Assembly: GCA_964637465.1 (NCBI GenBank)
Contig: CAZWTE010000003.1
Span: 1 to 30,313 of the forward strand
Origin: UBA10151 sp964637465
GTDB lineage: Bacteria; Patescibacteriota; Microgenomatia; Daviesbacterales; UBA10151
DNA: 30,313 bases
Direction of reading: 5' to 3'
Position numbers and translations under genes: made by a program. The notes beneath the pieces were generated by a model. The model did no database searches and was not told the DNA's origin. It was given only the letters and a program-made list of their open reading frames with translations. Of the stretch, positions 6,113-14,196 are shown one piece after another (position 1 is the stretch's first letter; the number at the start of each line of letters is the position of its first letter).

Positions 6113-9100
6113 AAAAAACACTAAGCAAAATACAAACTAAATCAGTTCCTCAGATTGTTTCCATGCCGGCCGGCCAGATTAAGAGAAAAACAAATAGTGA
6201 ACATAAGCCTAACGGATTGAACCGCAACGGCCGCAGTTTCGAAAACCGGTTTGAGCTCCGCTATAAAAAAATGCCGGAAATGCCTCCGGGGCTGCCGGAA
6301 CCCACTTTTTCCGAAAGCTCCAATAAAATATTACAGGAAAGATATTTGCTTAAAGGCGGAGATTTGAGGGTTATTGAAACTGTGGCTGAGCGTTTTTGGC
6401 ATATTGCCTATGATATTGCCTCGGGCGACTTTGATTTCTCGGTCCCTTTGAAACAAGCTTCTCTTCCGAAGCAAGTTTTAGACCTTGCTAAAGAGTTTTA
6501 TACCATGATGGTTAAGCAGGAATTTTTGCCCAACTCCCCTACTATTATGAACGCCGGCAAAAACAACGGGTTACAGTATTCGGCTTGTTTTGTTTTGCCG
6601 GTAGGGGATTCAATTGAGGAGATTTTTGATAGCGTAAAATATGCGGCAATGATCCATAAATCAGGAGGAGGTACGGGCTTTGCTTTTTCCCGCCTTAGAC
6701 CAGGTAATAGTATTGTGGCCACCACTGGCGGAGTTGCCTCCGGTCCCGTATCATTTTTGCGGGTATTTAATGCTGCCACAGAAGCTATTAAACAAGGCGG
6801 CTCAAGGAGAGGTGCAAATATGGGAGTGTTGCGGGTAGACCACCCGGATATCTTGGAATTTATCCGCTGTAAAGCAGAGCTGGATGATTTAAACAAGCCG
6901 ATCTTTGAAAAAATTGCCCCGCTTTTGCCGGATGATGCGGCCCGGGATTTTGCCAAAACATTGCTTTTAGACAGGCAAATTTCCAATTTTAATATCTCAG
7001 TGGCGGCCACTGATAAGTTTATGGAAGCGGTGGAAAAAGGTGAAGATTATGAGTTGATTGAACCTCACAGTCAAGAAGTAGCGGGGAAGCTAAACGCCAA
7101 AGAGGTGTTTGATGAGATTATCGAACGGGCCTGGAAAACCGGTGACCCGGGATTGATTTTTATTGACAGGGTTAATAACTCCCCGGCCAATCCTGTTTCC
7201 AAACTGGAAACTATTGAATCAACTAATCCTTGCATAACCGGAGATACATGGGTACAGACCAGCAAAGGGCCAAGACAAGTATATGAATTAACCGGTAAAC
7301 CATTTTTAGCACGGATTAACGGAGAAGATCATCTTTCTGGAATAGAAGGTTTTTTTAAGACGGGCACTAAAGAACTAGTTAAACTTAAAACAGTTGAAGG
7401 ATATGGCTTACGTTTAACTAATGATCATTTAGTAAGGAGGATGTATTTGGCTTCTTCCGAGACTGAGTGGGTTAAAGCAAGAGATTTAGAGGCTGGAGAT
7501 TATATTGAGATAAATAATCACAGAATAAATAGCCAGTGGTCAGGAAAGTATACATACAAAGAGGGTTATCTAATTGGCTTATTGGTAGGCGATGGGACAT
7601 TGAAATCCGATAAAGCAGTTTTATCAGTTTGGGATACACCTAAATTATTAGCTATACAGCCTAGCGGCGCACAAAGTATGATGCAATTTGCTCTTCAGAG
7701 CGCTTCTTCACTTCCGCACAGAAGTGATTTCTCGGGATGGATGTTTCTGCCTGATCAGAATGAGTATCGAATGGCTTTAAGTTATGTTAAACGCTTAGCG
7801 CATGAGCTCGGAATGTACCCCGGTCGAAAAACTATTACCGGTGAAATTGAAAAGGCTTCAAGCGATTTTTATAGAGGTTTTTTGAGAGGCTTATTTGATA
7901 CTGATGGTTCTGTTCAGGGTTATGAGGGCAGACGTACCAGTATAAGATTGGCTCAGTCTGACTTGTTGTTGCTTCAAGCGGTTCAAAGGATGTTACTCCG
8001 TTTGGGAATTTTTTCCCACATTTTTAAAAATAGACGCAAGGCAGGTAAAAAACTACTTCCTGACGGAAAAGGCGGATATAAAGAATATCCGGTTAAAGCC
8101 CATTACGAACTCTCAATCACGATGGATAATATAGAAATATTTAATGAATTAATAGGTTTTGCTAATACTGAAAAATCAGCAAAATTAGCCCAGAAGATAG
8201 CATCTCATAGTGATAGAGGTTTTTATAAACAAAAATTCGCAGCGAGAATAGAGAGCATTGAATTTGAACCTAAAGATGATGTCTATGATGTTAAAATTCC
8301 GGGTATAAATTACTATGATGCTAATGGAATAATATCCCATAATTGCGGCGAACAACCTCTGGCGCCGTGGGATGCCTGTAATTTGGGCTCCATTAATTTA
8401 GGTAAGTTTGTTTTAAGTGATGGATCAGGAGTGGATTGGGAAAAGTTAAAAACAGCGACCTGTTTTGCCGTGCATTTTTTAGATAACGTAGTACAAACAA
8501 ATCCGTTTACCTTAAAACAAATTTATGACCAGGTACATAGAAACCGTCGGATAGGTTTGGGGGTAATGGGTTTTGCTGATATGTTGTTTAAACTAAAAAT
8601 CCCCTATAACTCTGAAGAGGCTTTGGCTTTGGCCGGATCAATCATGAAATTTATCAATGAAGAGGGGCATAACAAATCAGAAGAGCTGGCAAAAGAGCGC
8701 GGTCCGTTCCCCAACTGGATCAACTCAATTTACGCTGACAAAGATGCTTCAGCTTTCAAAAACCGGCCTAATTCATCTGCCTATGAAGGCGGCAGGCCGA
8801 TCCGAAATTCCACCATTACCACCATTGCCCCCACAGGTACTATTTCCATTATCGGTGATTGTTCTTCCGGGATTGAGCCGGTGTTTGCCTTGGCTTATAT
8901 CCATAAAGCCAAAGCCAAAGGTGACCAGTACCGGATTTTGACTATTGCCAACCAGACATTTACAAATATTGCCCAAAGAGATGGGTTCTATACTGAAGAT
9001 TTGGCAGCTAAAGTCTTGGAACACGGGTCTGTTAATGGAATTACTGAGGTTCCAAGTGAGTGGCAGAAAGTCTTTGTGACAGCCCAGGAGATTGACCCTG

Positions 9101-9855
9101 TTTGGCATGTTAAAATGCAGGCTGCTTTCCAGGCATATACTGATAACGGGGTATCTAAAACAGTTAATCTGCCAAATTCCGCCACCCGGGATGATGTCAG
9201 GAATGTCTATATGATGGCTTATCAAACAGGCTGCAACGGGATTACTATTTATCGTGATGGTTCAAAAAGCACCCAGGTTTTAAATGTTTCATCAACTTTG
9301 AACGGGAAGGCAGAGGATCCGGCGGCGCCGGTAGCGGAGCGGCCGATGATTTTACGGGGCCGGACTTATAAAATTTCCACTCCGGTAGGAGAGGCTTTTA
9401 TTACCGTGAACCGTGATGTTGAAGGTCAGCCTTTTGAGGTTTTTGTTACGGTCGGGCGGGCCGGAATGCATACTATGGCAGATGCGGAAGCCATGGGCAG
9501 GCTAGTTTCTTTATCTTTAAGGCTGGCAAGAGGTGCCAAAGAAACTGATCCTAAAGCAGTGGCTTTAAAGATTGTCGGACAACTCAAAGGAATTGGAGGA
9601 GCCTCATCAGTGGGATTTGGAAAAAACAGGGTACAGAGCTTGGCTGATGCTATTGCCAAGGTTTTGGCTGAAGATCTATCTATGGCCCCCCAGGGTGAAA
9701 ATATAGAGACAATACCCCTTAATTTGACAATTGATGACCATACTTCCGTGCTGCCAACTCTTAATGCTGATCTTTGTCCGGAATGCGGTTCAGCTTCTTT
9801 TGTAATGGAAGAAGGCTGCAAAAAATGCCATAGCTGTGGGTACTCCATGTGCTAA
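6109..9855 (+). CDS. nrdJ: Adenosylcobalamin-dependent (class II) ribonucleotide reductase with intein
   Basis: 1248 residues as encoded, about 877 after intein removal. It reduces ribonucleotides to deoxyribonucleotides using a cobalamin-generated thiyl radical. No N-terminal ATP-cone is seen; the reductase begins near 66 (TFSESSNKILQERYLLKGGD). Redox cysteine Cys160 is in SACFVLPV. The radical Cys746 and Glu748 are in CGEQPL and the second redox Cys757 is in ACNLGSI; spacing matches Thermotoga NrdJ (Cys134, 322, 333). VNLPNSAT and the GCNGITIYRDGSK segment are also typical. The C-terminus is a Cys-rich tail (CPECG ... CKKCHSCGYSMC) expected to shuttle electrons or bind zinc. An intein occupies 375-745. 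The gene overlaps nrdR by 4 bp and converges with the Nudix gene (7 bp apart). Confidence 0.97.
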   Translation: MKKTLSKIQTKSVPQIVSMPAGQIKRKTNSEHKPNGLNRNGRSFENRFELRYKKMPEMPPGLPEPTFSESSNKILQERYLLKGGDLRVIETVAERFWHIAYDIASGDFDFSVPLKQASLPKQVLDLAKEFYTMMVKQEFLPNSPTIMNAGKNNGLQYSACFVLPVGDSIEEIFDSVKYAAMIHKSGGGTGFAFSRLRPGNSIVATTGGVASGPVSFLRVFNAATEAIKQGGSRRGANMGVLRVDHPDILEFIRCKAELDDLNKPIFEKIAPLLPDDAARDFAKTLLLDRQISNFNISVAATDKFMEAVEKGEDYELIEPHSQEVAGKLNAKEVFDEIIERAWKTGDPGLIFIDRVNNSPANPVSKLETIESTNPCITGDTWVQTSKGPRQVYELTGKPFLARINGEDHLSGIEGFFKTGTKELVKLKTVEGYGLRLTNDHLVRRMYLASSETEWVKARDLEAGDYIEINNHRINSQWSGKYTYKEGYLIGLLVGDGTLKSDKAVLSVWDTPKLLAIQPSGAQSMMQFALQSASSLPHRSDFSGWMFLPDQNEYRMALSYVKRLAHELGMYPGRKTITGEIEKASSDFYRGFLRGLFDTDGSVQGYEGRRTSIRLAQSDLLLLQAVQRMLLRLGIFSHIFKNRRKAGKKLLPDGKGGYKEYPVKAHYELSITMDNIEIFNELIGFANTEKSAKLAQKIASHSDRGFYKQKFAARIESIEFEPKDDVYDVKIPGINYYDANGIISHNCGEQPLAPWDACNLGSINLGKFVLSDGSGVDWEKLKTATCFAVHFLDNVVQTNPFTLKQIYDQVHRNRRIGLGVMGFADMLFKLKIPYNSEEALALAGSIMKFINEEGHNKSEELAKERGPFPNWINSIYADKDASAFKNRPNSSAYEGGRPIRNSTITTIAPTGTISIIGDCSSGIEPVFALAYIHKAKAKGDQYRILTIANQTFTNIAQRDGFYTEDLAAKVLEHGSVNGITEVPSEWQKVFVTAQEIDPVWHVKMQAAFQAYTDNGVSKTVNLPNSATRDDVRNVYMMAYQTGCNGITIYRDGSKSTQVLNVSSTLNGKAEDPAAPVAERPMILRGRTYKISTPVGEAFITVNRDVEGQPFEVFVTVGRAGMHTMADAEAMGRLVSLSLRLARGAKETDPKAVALKIVGQLKGIGGASSVGFGKNRVQSLADAIAKVLAEDLSMAPQGENIETIPLNLTIDDHTSVLPTLNADLCPECGSASFVMEEGCKKCHSCGYSMC
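7231..8343 (+). mobile_element. Intein with LAGLIDADG homing endonuclease, inserted in nrdJ
   Basis: 371 residues (375-745 of the precursor). Splice block A is CITGDTWVQT with Cys375 as residue 1. Block B has TNDH (437-440). The endonuclease motifs are YLIGLLVGDG (487-496) and FLRGLFDTDG (591-600), with both acidic residues (Asp495, Asp599) kept. Block F is VYDVKIPGINYYDANG and block G is IISHN, followed by extein Cys746. The insertion splits NP/CGEQPL, so splicing must restore the radical cysteine. Cys1, the terminal His-Asn and Cys+1 are all present, so it looks able to splice, and the endonuclease looks intact. By eye the DNA is more AT-rich than the flanking extein. Confidence 0.95.
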
Positions 9856-9862
9856 TTTAGTT

Positions 9863-10345
9863 TTAACCTAGAACAGGAAGAGGGAATTTTTCTTTTAGAA
9901 ACCTGAGATAAATTTCTAGATCCTCACCGTGATCAAAAGCCATTATTTCTTTGGGAGGAAGGTTATCTAACTCAAACCATTTTAGTTTTTTTACCTCTTC
10001 ATTTGAAGTTTGAATTTGCTCAATGGCCTCAGCTATGAAAATTACATCAACATTTTGTCTATCCTCATGTGGTCTATCCGGATTATCATTAATGCGCATT
10101 AATTGAAGGTTATCAATTATCCAGCCACTTTCTTCTTTTACTTCCCGCTTTACTGCTTGCTCTAGATTCTCGTCCCGGTCTAAAAAGCCCCCGAGAAGCG
10201 CCCATTTTCCAGCTTCAAGAATTGGTTTACCTCTTAAAGTCCCCCTTTTACCTAAGAGCACTTTATTATCTTTTATTACTATCGCATTTAAAGTAACGTG
10301 TCTTAATAAGGCTTTATTATTATTTTCAAAATAACAGCTAATCAT
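9863..10345 (-). CDS. Nudix hydrolase
   Basis: 160 residues. The complete Nudix box GX5EX7REUXEEXGU spans residues 53-75: Gly53, Glu59, then Arg67-Glu68 and Glu71-Glu72, Gly74, Trp75. The strand before it (RHVTLNAIVIKDNKVLLGKR) and the GKWALLGGF lead-in are typical. The family hydrolyses nucleoside diphosphates linked to another group. The exact substrate (ADP-ribose, oxidised nucleotide or other) cannot be read from the sequence. A TATAAC -10 ends 6 nt before the ATG. It lies just downstream of the RAYT gene on the same strand, separated by a REP hairpin, and converges with nrdJ. Confidence 0.92.
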   Translation of the reverse strand: MISCYFENNNKALLRHVTLNAIVIKDNKVLLGKRGTLRGKPILEAGKWALLGGFLDRDENLEQAVKREVKEESGWIIDNLQLMRINDNPDRPHEDRQNVDVIFIAEAIEQIQTSNEEVKKLKWFELDNLPPKEIMAFDHGEDLEIYLRFLKEKFPLPVLG

Positions 10346-10351
10346 AAGTTA

Positions 10352-10357
10352 GTTATA
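10352..10357 (-). promoter_or_regulatory. -10 element TATAAC of the Nudix gene (leaderless)
   Basis: On the minus strand TATAAC ends 6 nt before the ATG at 10345. The position where a -35 should lie (10375-10380) is the outer arm of the left REP hairpin and has no TTGACA-like sequence. Confidence 0.5.
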
Positions 10358-10374
10358 TTTTATCACTTAAGAGT

Positions 10375-10410
10375 AACTCCCGGAGTTTCAAGCATGCAAC
10401 TTCGGGAGTT
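10375..10410. repeat. Left REP-like hairpin flanking the RAYT gene
   Basis: 13-bp arms AACTCCCGGAGTT and AACTTCGGGAGTT (one mismatch, tolerated as G-U in RNA) around the loop TCAAGCATGC. It is nearly identical, in the same orientation, to the copy at 11081-11120. It lies 7 bp past the RAYT stop, so it may also terminate that transcript. Confidence 0.85.
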
Positions 10411-10417
10411 TCGGTGA

Positions 10418-11065
10418 TTAATCTTCATTTAATAATTGATGTTTGATCCTAGCTAAGTCTATTGCATAACTGGCTTGATCTAAAACAAACTTCTCATACT
10501 CTGTTGGACTTTTGAAAAAACCTAGTAATTCATCCTTGTTTATTAGCTTGTCATCTCTGATGCCGATATAATCAGGATAAGATGACCAGGGATAATCTTT
10601 GAGGTCTTTCACCAAAAAAGCAACTAAAGGGTTTAAATGAATATAGCGGGAAACATGAATAAGTTGCTCGTCTGTTTCAATAGAAGTTGCTTTATAAGCT
10701 CCCTGGAATAAAGGTCCGATTCTATGATGTTTAGTATTGAAATAACGGGTATAACCATTGCTTATTAGCCTGATAAAGTTCATGATTCCATCATCTTTAA
10801 GTTGTTTAAGCAATAGATGAAAATGATTTGGCATCAGGCAATAGCTGATAATTTCAATGGATTTTTCTCTTTGTAGAACATTATCTATTTGGTCTTCTCT
10901 GGCTCTGGAATAACTAGGTTTTGTTCCGTGTCGCTGGTAGTAGTTTAATATTTTTAAGAAATGTGCAAAATCATTGTCATTCTGAAAAATTATTCTTTTC
11001 TCAACTCCCCGATTAAAGATATGGTAGAAGTAATTATTAGCAAATAGAGTAGTTCTAATTGGCAT
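10418..11065 (-). CDS. REP-associated tyrosine transposase (RAYT; Y1_Tnp / IS200-like HUH family)
   Basis: 215 residues. It opens with YFYHIFNRGVEKRIIF and has the HUH metal motif PNHFHLLL (His81, His83). The helix with the nucleophile reads SNGYTRYFN (Tyr105 probable catalytic Tyr; Tyr108 also near), followed by GPLFQGAYKA and the family-typical YIHLNPL and YPWSSYPDY. Such enzymes nick and rejoin single-stranded DNA at hairpins. It is intact, with no frameshift. It is bracketed by two hairpins of the kind these enzymes recognise (10375-10410 and 11081-11120), making a REPtron-like unit about 750 bp long. The hairpins fit a domesticated RAYT better than a free IS200 element, but genome-wide copy number would be needed to decide. 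Confidence 0.93.
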   Translation of the reverse strand: MPIRTTLFANNYFYHIFNRGVEKRIIFQNDNDFAHFLKILNYYQRHGTKPSYSRAREDQIDNVLQREKSIEIISYCLMPNHFHLLLKQLKDDGIMNFIRLISNGYTRYFNTKHHRIGPLFQGAYKATSIETDEQLIHVSRYIHLNPLVAFLVKDLKDYPWSSYPDYIGIRDDKLINKDELLGFFKSPTEYEKFVLDQASYAIDLARIKHQLLNED

Positions 11066-11071
11066 AAGATT

Positions 11072-11077
11072 ATTTTA
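11072..11077 (-). promoter_or_regulatory. -10 element TAAAAT of the RAYT gene (leaderless)
   Basis: On the minus strand TAAAAT ends 6 nt before the ATG at 11065. The expected -35 position falls inside the right REP hairpin. Confidence 0.5.
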
Positions 11078-11080
11078 ATA

Positions 11081-11120
11081 GAAACTCCCGAAGTTTCAAG
11101 CACGCAACTTCGGGAGTTTC
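11081..11120. repeat. Right REP-like hairpin flanking the RAYT gene
   Basis: Perfect 15-bp inverted repeat: GAAACTCCCGAAGTT and AACTTCGGGAGTTTC around the loop TCAAGCACGC. It is a direct-orientation copy of 10375-10410, differing at two positions over the shared core (one in an arm, one in the loop). It sits between the divergent RAYT and cobO starts. Confidence 0.9.
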
Positions 11121-11137
11121 AGAATGAGGCAGTGTGT

Positions 11138-11143
11138 TAGAAT
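11138..11143 (+). promoter_or_regulatory. Extended -10 (TGtTAGAAT) of cobO (leaderless)
   Basis: TAGAAT preceded by TGT ends 6 nt before the ATG at 11150. No -35 is visible; that position is in the REP hairpin arm. Confidence 0.5.
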
Positions 11144-11149
11144 GACCTC

Positions 11150-11680
11150 ATGAGCAGAGAAAAGGGTTTGGTAATTTTATATACTGGTGAAGGTAAGGGA
11201 AAAACTACCGCGGCTTTGGGGTTAATTTTGAGAGCAGCTGGTTATAATAAAAAGATTCTTCTGGTGCAATTTGGAAAAAAGTGGTTTTCCGGTGAGCTTA
11301 AGTCACTTAAGTTGCTTAATAATGTTAAGGTAATTCAAGGAGGTAAGGGGTTTGTTAAAATCTTAGGTGATAAATTACCCTTAGAAGAGCACAAAAAAGC
11401 TGTCCAGGCAACCTTTGGTATATTATATAAGGAAGTTTCTGGTGGTAAGTGGGATGTGGTAGTGGCAGATGAGATTGTAGGAGCAGCTTCAGCCGGTCTG
11501 TTACCGGAGGGTTTGGTTGTGAAATTGATTACAGATAAACCGGCAAGTTTAGATTTAGTATTAACCGGACACCATGCCTCAAAAAAAATAATTGAGCTGG
11601 CGGATTTGGTAACTGAAATGCAGCAGATCAAACACCCGTACCAAAAGGGAATTCTGGCAAAAAAGGGTATTGACTTTTAG
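11150..11680 (+). CDS. cobO: Corrinoid (cob(I)alamin) adenosyltransferase, CobA/CobO/BtuR type
   Basis: 176 residues. The P-loop GEGKGKTT lies at 13-20 after LVILYTG. VVVADEIVGAASAGLL is the Walker B-like DE segment, VLTGHHASKKIIELADLVTEM follows, and the C-terminal HPYQKGILAKKGIDF is the family signature. It transfers adenosyl from ATP to Co(I) corrinoid, giving adenosylcobalamin. No other cobalamin gene is in the window, so a salvage role is likely. It lies about 1.3 kb from nrdJ, the only AdoCbl-dependent enzyme seen here, and plausibly supplies its cofactor. The start is supported by a -10 exactly 6 nt upstream. Confidence 0.93.
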   Translation: MSREKGLVILYTGEGKGKTTAALGLILRAAGYNKKILLVQFGKKWFSGELKSLKLLNNVKVIQGGKGFVKILGDKLPLEEHKKAVQATFGILYKEVSGGKWDVVVADEIVGAASAGLLPEGLVVKLITDKPASLDLVLTGHHASKKIIELADLVTEMQQIKHPYQKGILAKKGIDF

Positions 11681-11698
11681 CACTCAGGGTGTTATTCT
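11670..11698 (+). promoter_or_regulatory. lon promoter (TTGACT, 17 bp, TATTCT)
   Basis: TTGACT (11670-11675) and TATTCT (11693-11698) have the ideal 17-bp spacing. The predicted start is near 11705, leaving a leader of about 10 nt before ATG 11716. It overlaps the last codons of cobO. No heat-shock operator (HrcA/CIRCE-like) is seen. Confidence 0.65.
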
Positions 11699-11715
11699 GC
11701 TAATGTTTAAACCCG

Positions 11716-14139
11716 ATGGCAGATTTTACCAAACCCATTATGTCTGAACCAATGAAATTTAAACCCACCATGCCGGTTGGTCCTTTGCGTGATACGGTAA
11801 TTTTTCCCGGCAATTCAGTCCCGATTATTTCCGGCCGCCCCAAATCCAAAGCTGCTTTGGATATAGCCTGGAACAGTGATAAATTAATTGTTTTCGTCAC
11901 CCAAAAAAATTCCAAAATTGAAGACCCGTCAGATAAAGACCTGTATAAAGTAGGGACAGTTTGCTTGATCAGAAGGGTGGTTAAAAACCCTGAAGGGGAA
12001 TATACCCTGCAGGCAGAAGGTTTAAGCAGGGTTTATTTGAAAAATTTTACCCAGACTGAGCCGCATCTTGAGGCTGAGATAGAAGAAATCCCCGATCTTT
12101 ATGAAAAAACTGAACAAACAGAAGCATTAGTGAGGACCGTAAGGGAACAAGTAAAACGCTATCTGGAGCTGGGGGGTAATCCTTTCTTCGATCAAAGCAA
12201 TATTGCCAATTGGTCCCTTTTTACTTATTCAGACGACCCTAACCAATTAGTTAATTCCATTACCCAAGCAATTGATTTTAAAACTATTGATAAACAACAA
12301 ATTCTCGAGATGGTTTCTGCTATTGAAAGATTACAAAGGCTTTCTGAGCTGTTGGCTAAAGAAATCAGGATTTTAGAAATTTCCCAAAAGATTTCTTCCC
12401 AAACCCAGGAAAGGGTTTCCAAGATGACCAAAGAAGCCATACTGCGGGAGCAGATGAAGAGCATTGAGGAGGAATTGGGCGGTTCCGATACAGAGCATCA
12501 AGAGGTTAGGGAGTTTGAGTTGAAAATTAAAAAGAGCGGTATGCCGAAAGAGGTTTTAGAACGAGCCAAAAAAGAACTCTCCCGGCTTGCTAAGATGTCT
12601 TCTTATAACCCGGAAGCAGGTTATATCAGAAATTATTTGGAATGGTTGACGGATTTGCCTTGGAAACTTACTAAAAGAGGCAAGGTTGATTTAAAGCAGG
12701 CAGAAGGAATTTTAGAAGAAGACCACTATGGTTTGAAAAAAGTTAAAGAGCGGATTATTGAATATTTGGCGGTTTTCAAACTGGCCGGGAAAATGAAAGG
12801 TCCGATTCTGTGTTTTGTGGGTCCTCCGGGTACAGGTAAAACTTCGATTGGCAAATCCATTGCCCGGGCCTTAGGTAGAAAATTTGTTAAAATTTCTTTG
12901 GGCGGAATCCGCGATGAGGCGGAAATCAGGGGCCATAGAAGAACTTATGTGGGTTCAATGCCGGGCAGAATTATCCAAGGGATTAAACAATGCGGCACTA
13001 CTAATCCGGTGTTTATGTTGGATGAGATTGATAAAATCGGAGCTGATTACCGGGGTGATCCCTCTGCAGCTTTGCTGGAGGCTTTAGACCCGGAACAAAA
13101 TGAAGGGTTCTCTGACCACTATTTGGAAGTAGCATATGATTTGTCTAATGTGATGTTTATAACCACTGCTAATATTTTGGATACTATTCCGATCGCTTTA
13201 CGGGACAGGTTGGAGGTTATCAGGTATCCGGGTTATACCGAAGACGAAAAATTCCATATTGCCAGGAAATTCTTGATTCCTAAACAAGTGCAGAACCATG
13301 GTCTGAAGCCTGAACAGATTGAATTAAAAGATGAGGCAATTTATTCAATCATTAGGGAATATACCAGGGAGGCAGGTGTTAGGAATTTGGAAAGGGAGTT
13401 ATCAGCTGTGATCAGGAAGGTAGCCAGGAAAATTGCTGAGGCAAACGGTGAAGCTAAAAATTTCATTATTACTCCAGACGATGTCCATAAATTCCTAGGC
13501 CCGATTAAGTTTTTGCCGATTTTGGCTGAGAAAGAAGATGAAACCGGCATGGTGACCGGTCTTTCAGTTACCGAAGCTGGCGGCGAAGTACTTTTTATTG
13601 AAGTTACGCTCATGCCCGGGAAAGGCAACTTGTTGCTTACCGGACAATTGGGGGATGTGATGAAGGAATCAGGTCAGGCTGCGATGTCTTATGTCAGGTC
13701 GCATTGGGTTAATTTAGGACTTGCGGAAAATTTCTTTCAAAAAGTTGATGTTCACGTCCATGTTCCCGAAGGGGCAATTCCCAAAGACGGCCCTTCTGCC
13801 GGTGTCGCTTTAACTACAGCCATTGTTTCGGCATTTACCAAAATTCCGGTACATAAAGAAGTAGCCATGACAGGCGAGGTAACATTGCGGGGCAGGGTTT
13901 TGGAAATTGGCGGGTTTAAAGAAAAAGTTTTGGCAGCCCACCGGGCCGGAGTCAAAATAATCATCGCACCGGCTGATAATGAGAAAGATTTGGAAGATAT
14001 CCCGGATTATATTCAAAAAGACTTGGAATTTATTTTTGCCAAACACGTTGATGAAGTTTTGAAGGTAGCTCTGATCAGGCCGCCTAAACCAACCATGCCT
14101 AAAGCTATTCCAGTCCCCTCTCCGGCTTATATAGCTTGA
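11716..14139 (+). CDS. lon: ATP-dependent protease Lon
   Basis: 807 residues, the usual bacterial length. N-terminal LON substrate domain about 20-220, coiled-coil 220-300, AAA+ module with Walker A GPPGTGKT (369-376) and Walker B FMLDEIDK (433-440), then a sensor/lid helical domain. The C-terminal protease domain has the Ser-Lys dyad: Ser694 in KDGPSAG and Lys737 in GGFKEK, with the same 43-residue spacing as E. coli Ser679/Lys722. It unfolds and degrades damaged and regulatory proteins in the cytoplasm. The Pro-rich tail (PPKPTMPKAIPVPSP) is short. Met9 and Met13 are alternative starts; Met1 is kept because it is the first ATG after a good promoter. Confidence 0.97.
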   Translation: MADFTKPIMSEPMKFKPTMPVGPLRDTVIFPGNSVPIISGRPKSKAALDIAWNSDKLIVFVTQKNSKIEDPSDKDLYKVGTVCLIRRVVKNPEGEYTLQAEGLSRVYLKNFTQTEPHLEAEIEEIPDLYEKTEQTEALVRTVREQVKRYLELGGNPFFDQSNIANWSLFTYSDDPNQLVNSITQAIDFKTIDKQQILEMVSAIERLQRLSELLAKEIRILEISQKISSQTQERVSKMTKEAILREQMKSIEEELGGSDTEHQEVREFELKIKKSGMPKEVLERAKKELSRLAKMSSYNPEAGYIRNYLEWLTDLPWKLTKRGKVDLKQAEGILEEDHYGLKKVKERIIEYLAVFKLAGKMKGPILCFVGPPGTGKTSIGKSIARALGRKFVKISLGGIRDEAEIRGHRRTYVGSMPGRIIQGIKQCGTTNPVFMLDEIDKIGADYRGDPSAALLEALDPEQNEGFSDHYLEVAYDLSNVMFITTANILDTIPIALRDRLEVIRYPGYTEDEKFHIARKFLIPKQVQNHGLKPEQIELKDEAIYSIIREYTREAGVRNLERELSAVIRKVARKIAEANGEAKNFIITPDDVHKFLGPIKFLPILAEKEDETGMVTGLSVTEAGGEVLFIEVTLMPGKGNLLLTGQLGDVMKESGQAAMSYVRSHWVNLGLAENFFQKVDVHVHVPEGAIPKDGPSAGVALTTAIVSAFTKIPVHKEVAMTGEVTLRGRVLEIGGFKEKVLAAHRAGVKIIIAPADNEKDLEDIPDYIQKDLEFIFAKHVDEVLKVALIRPPKPTMPKAIPVPSPAYIA

Positions 14140-14142
14140 TAC

Positions 14143-14172
14143 TTGACTAAATAGTAACTTCTAGTGTAAATT
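14143..14172 (+). promoter_or_regulatory. Candidate hppA promoter (TTGACT, 18 bp, TAAATT)
   Basis: TTGACT (14143-14148) and TAAATT (14167-14172) lie in the 57-bp gap between lon and hppA. The expected leader is about 18 nt, with no clear Shine-Dalgarno sequence. Confidence 0.45.
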
Positions 14173-14196
14173 CTAGTAACTGCTCCAAAAATCTTC

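Noticed and set aside
6498..7010. Minus-strand 170-residue ORF in nrdJ (also 8773-9225 and 9426-9848)
   Set aside because: Antisense shadows of a strongly conserved reductase sequence.
10375..11120. Two-copy repeat as a possible mini-CRISPR
   Set aside because: Only two copies, each a strong hairpin, separated by a transposase gene; no spacers of uniform size and no cas genes.
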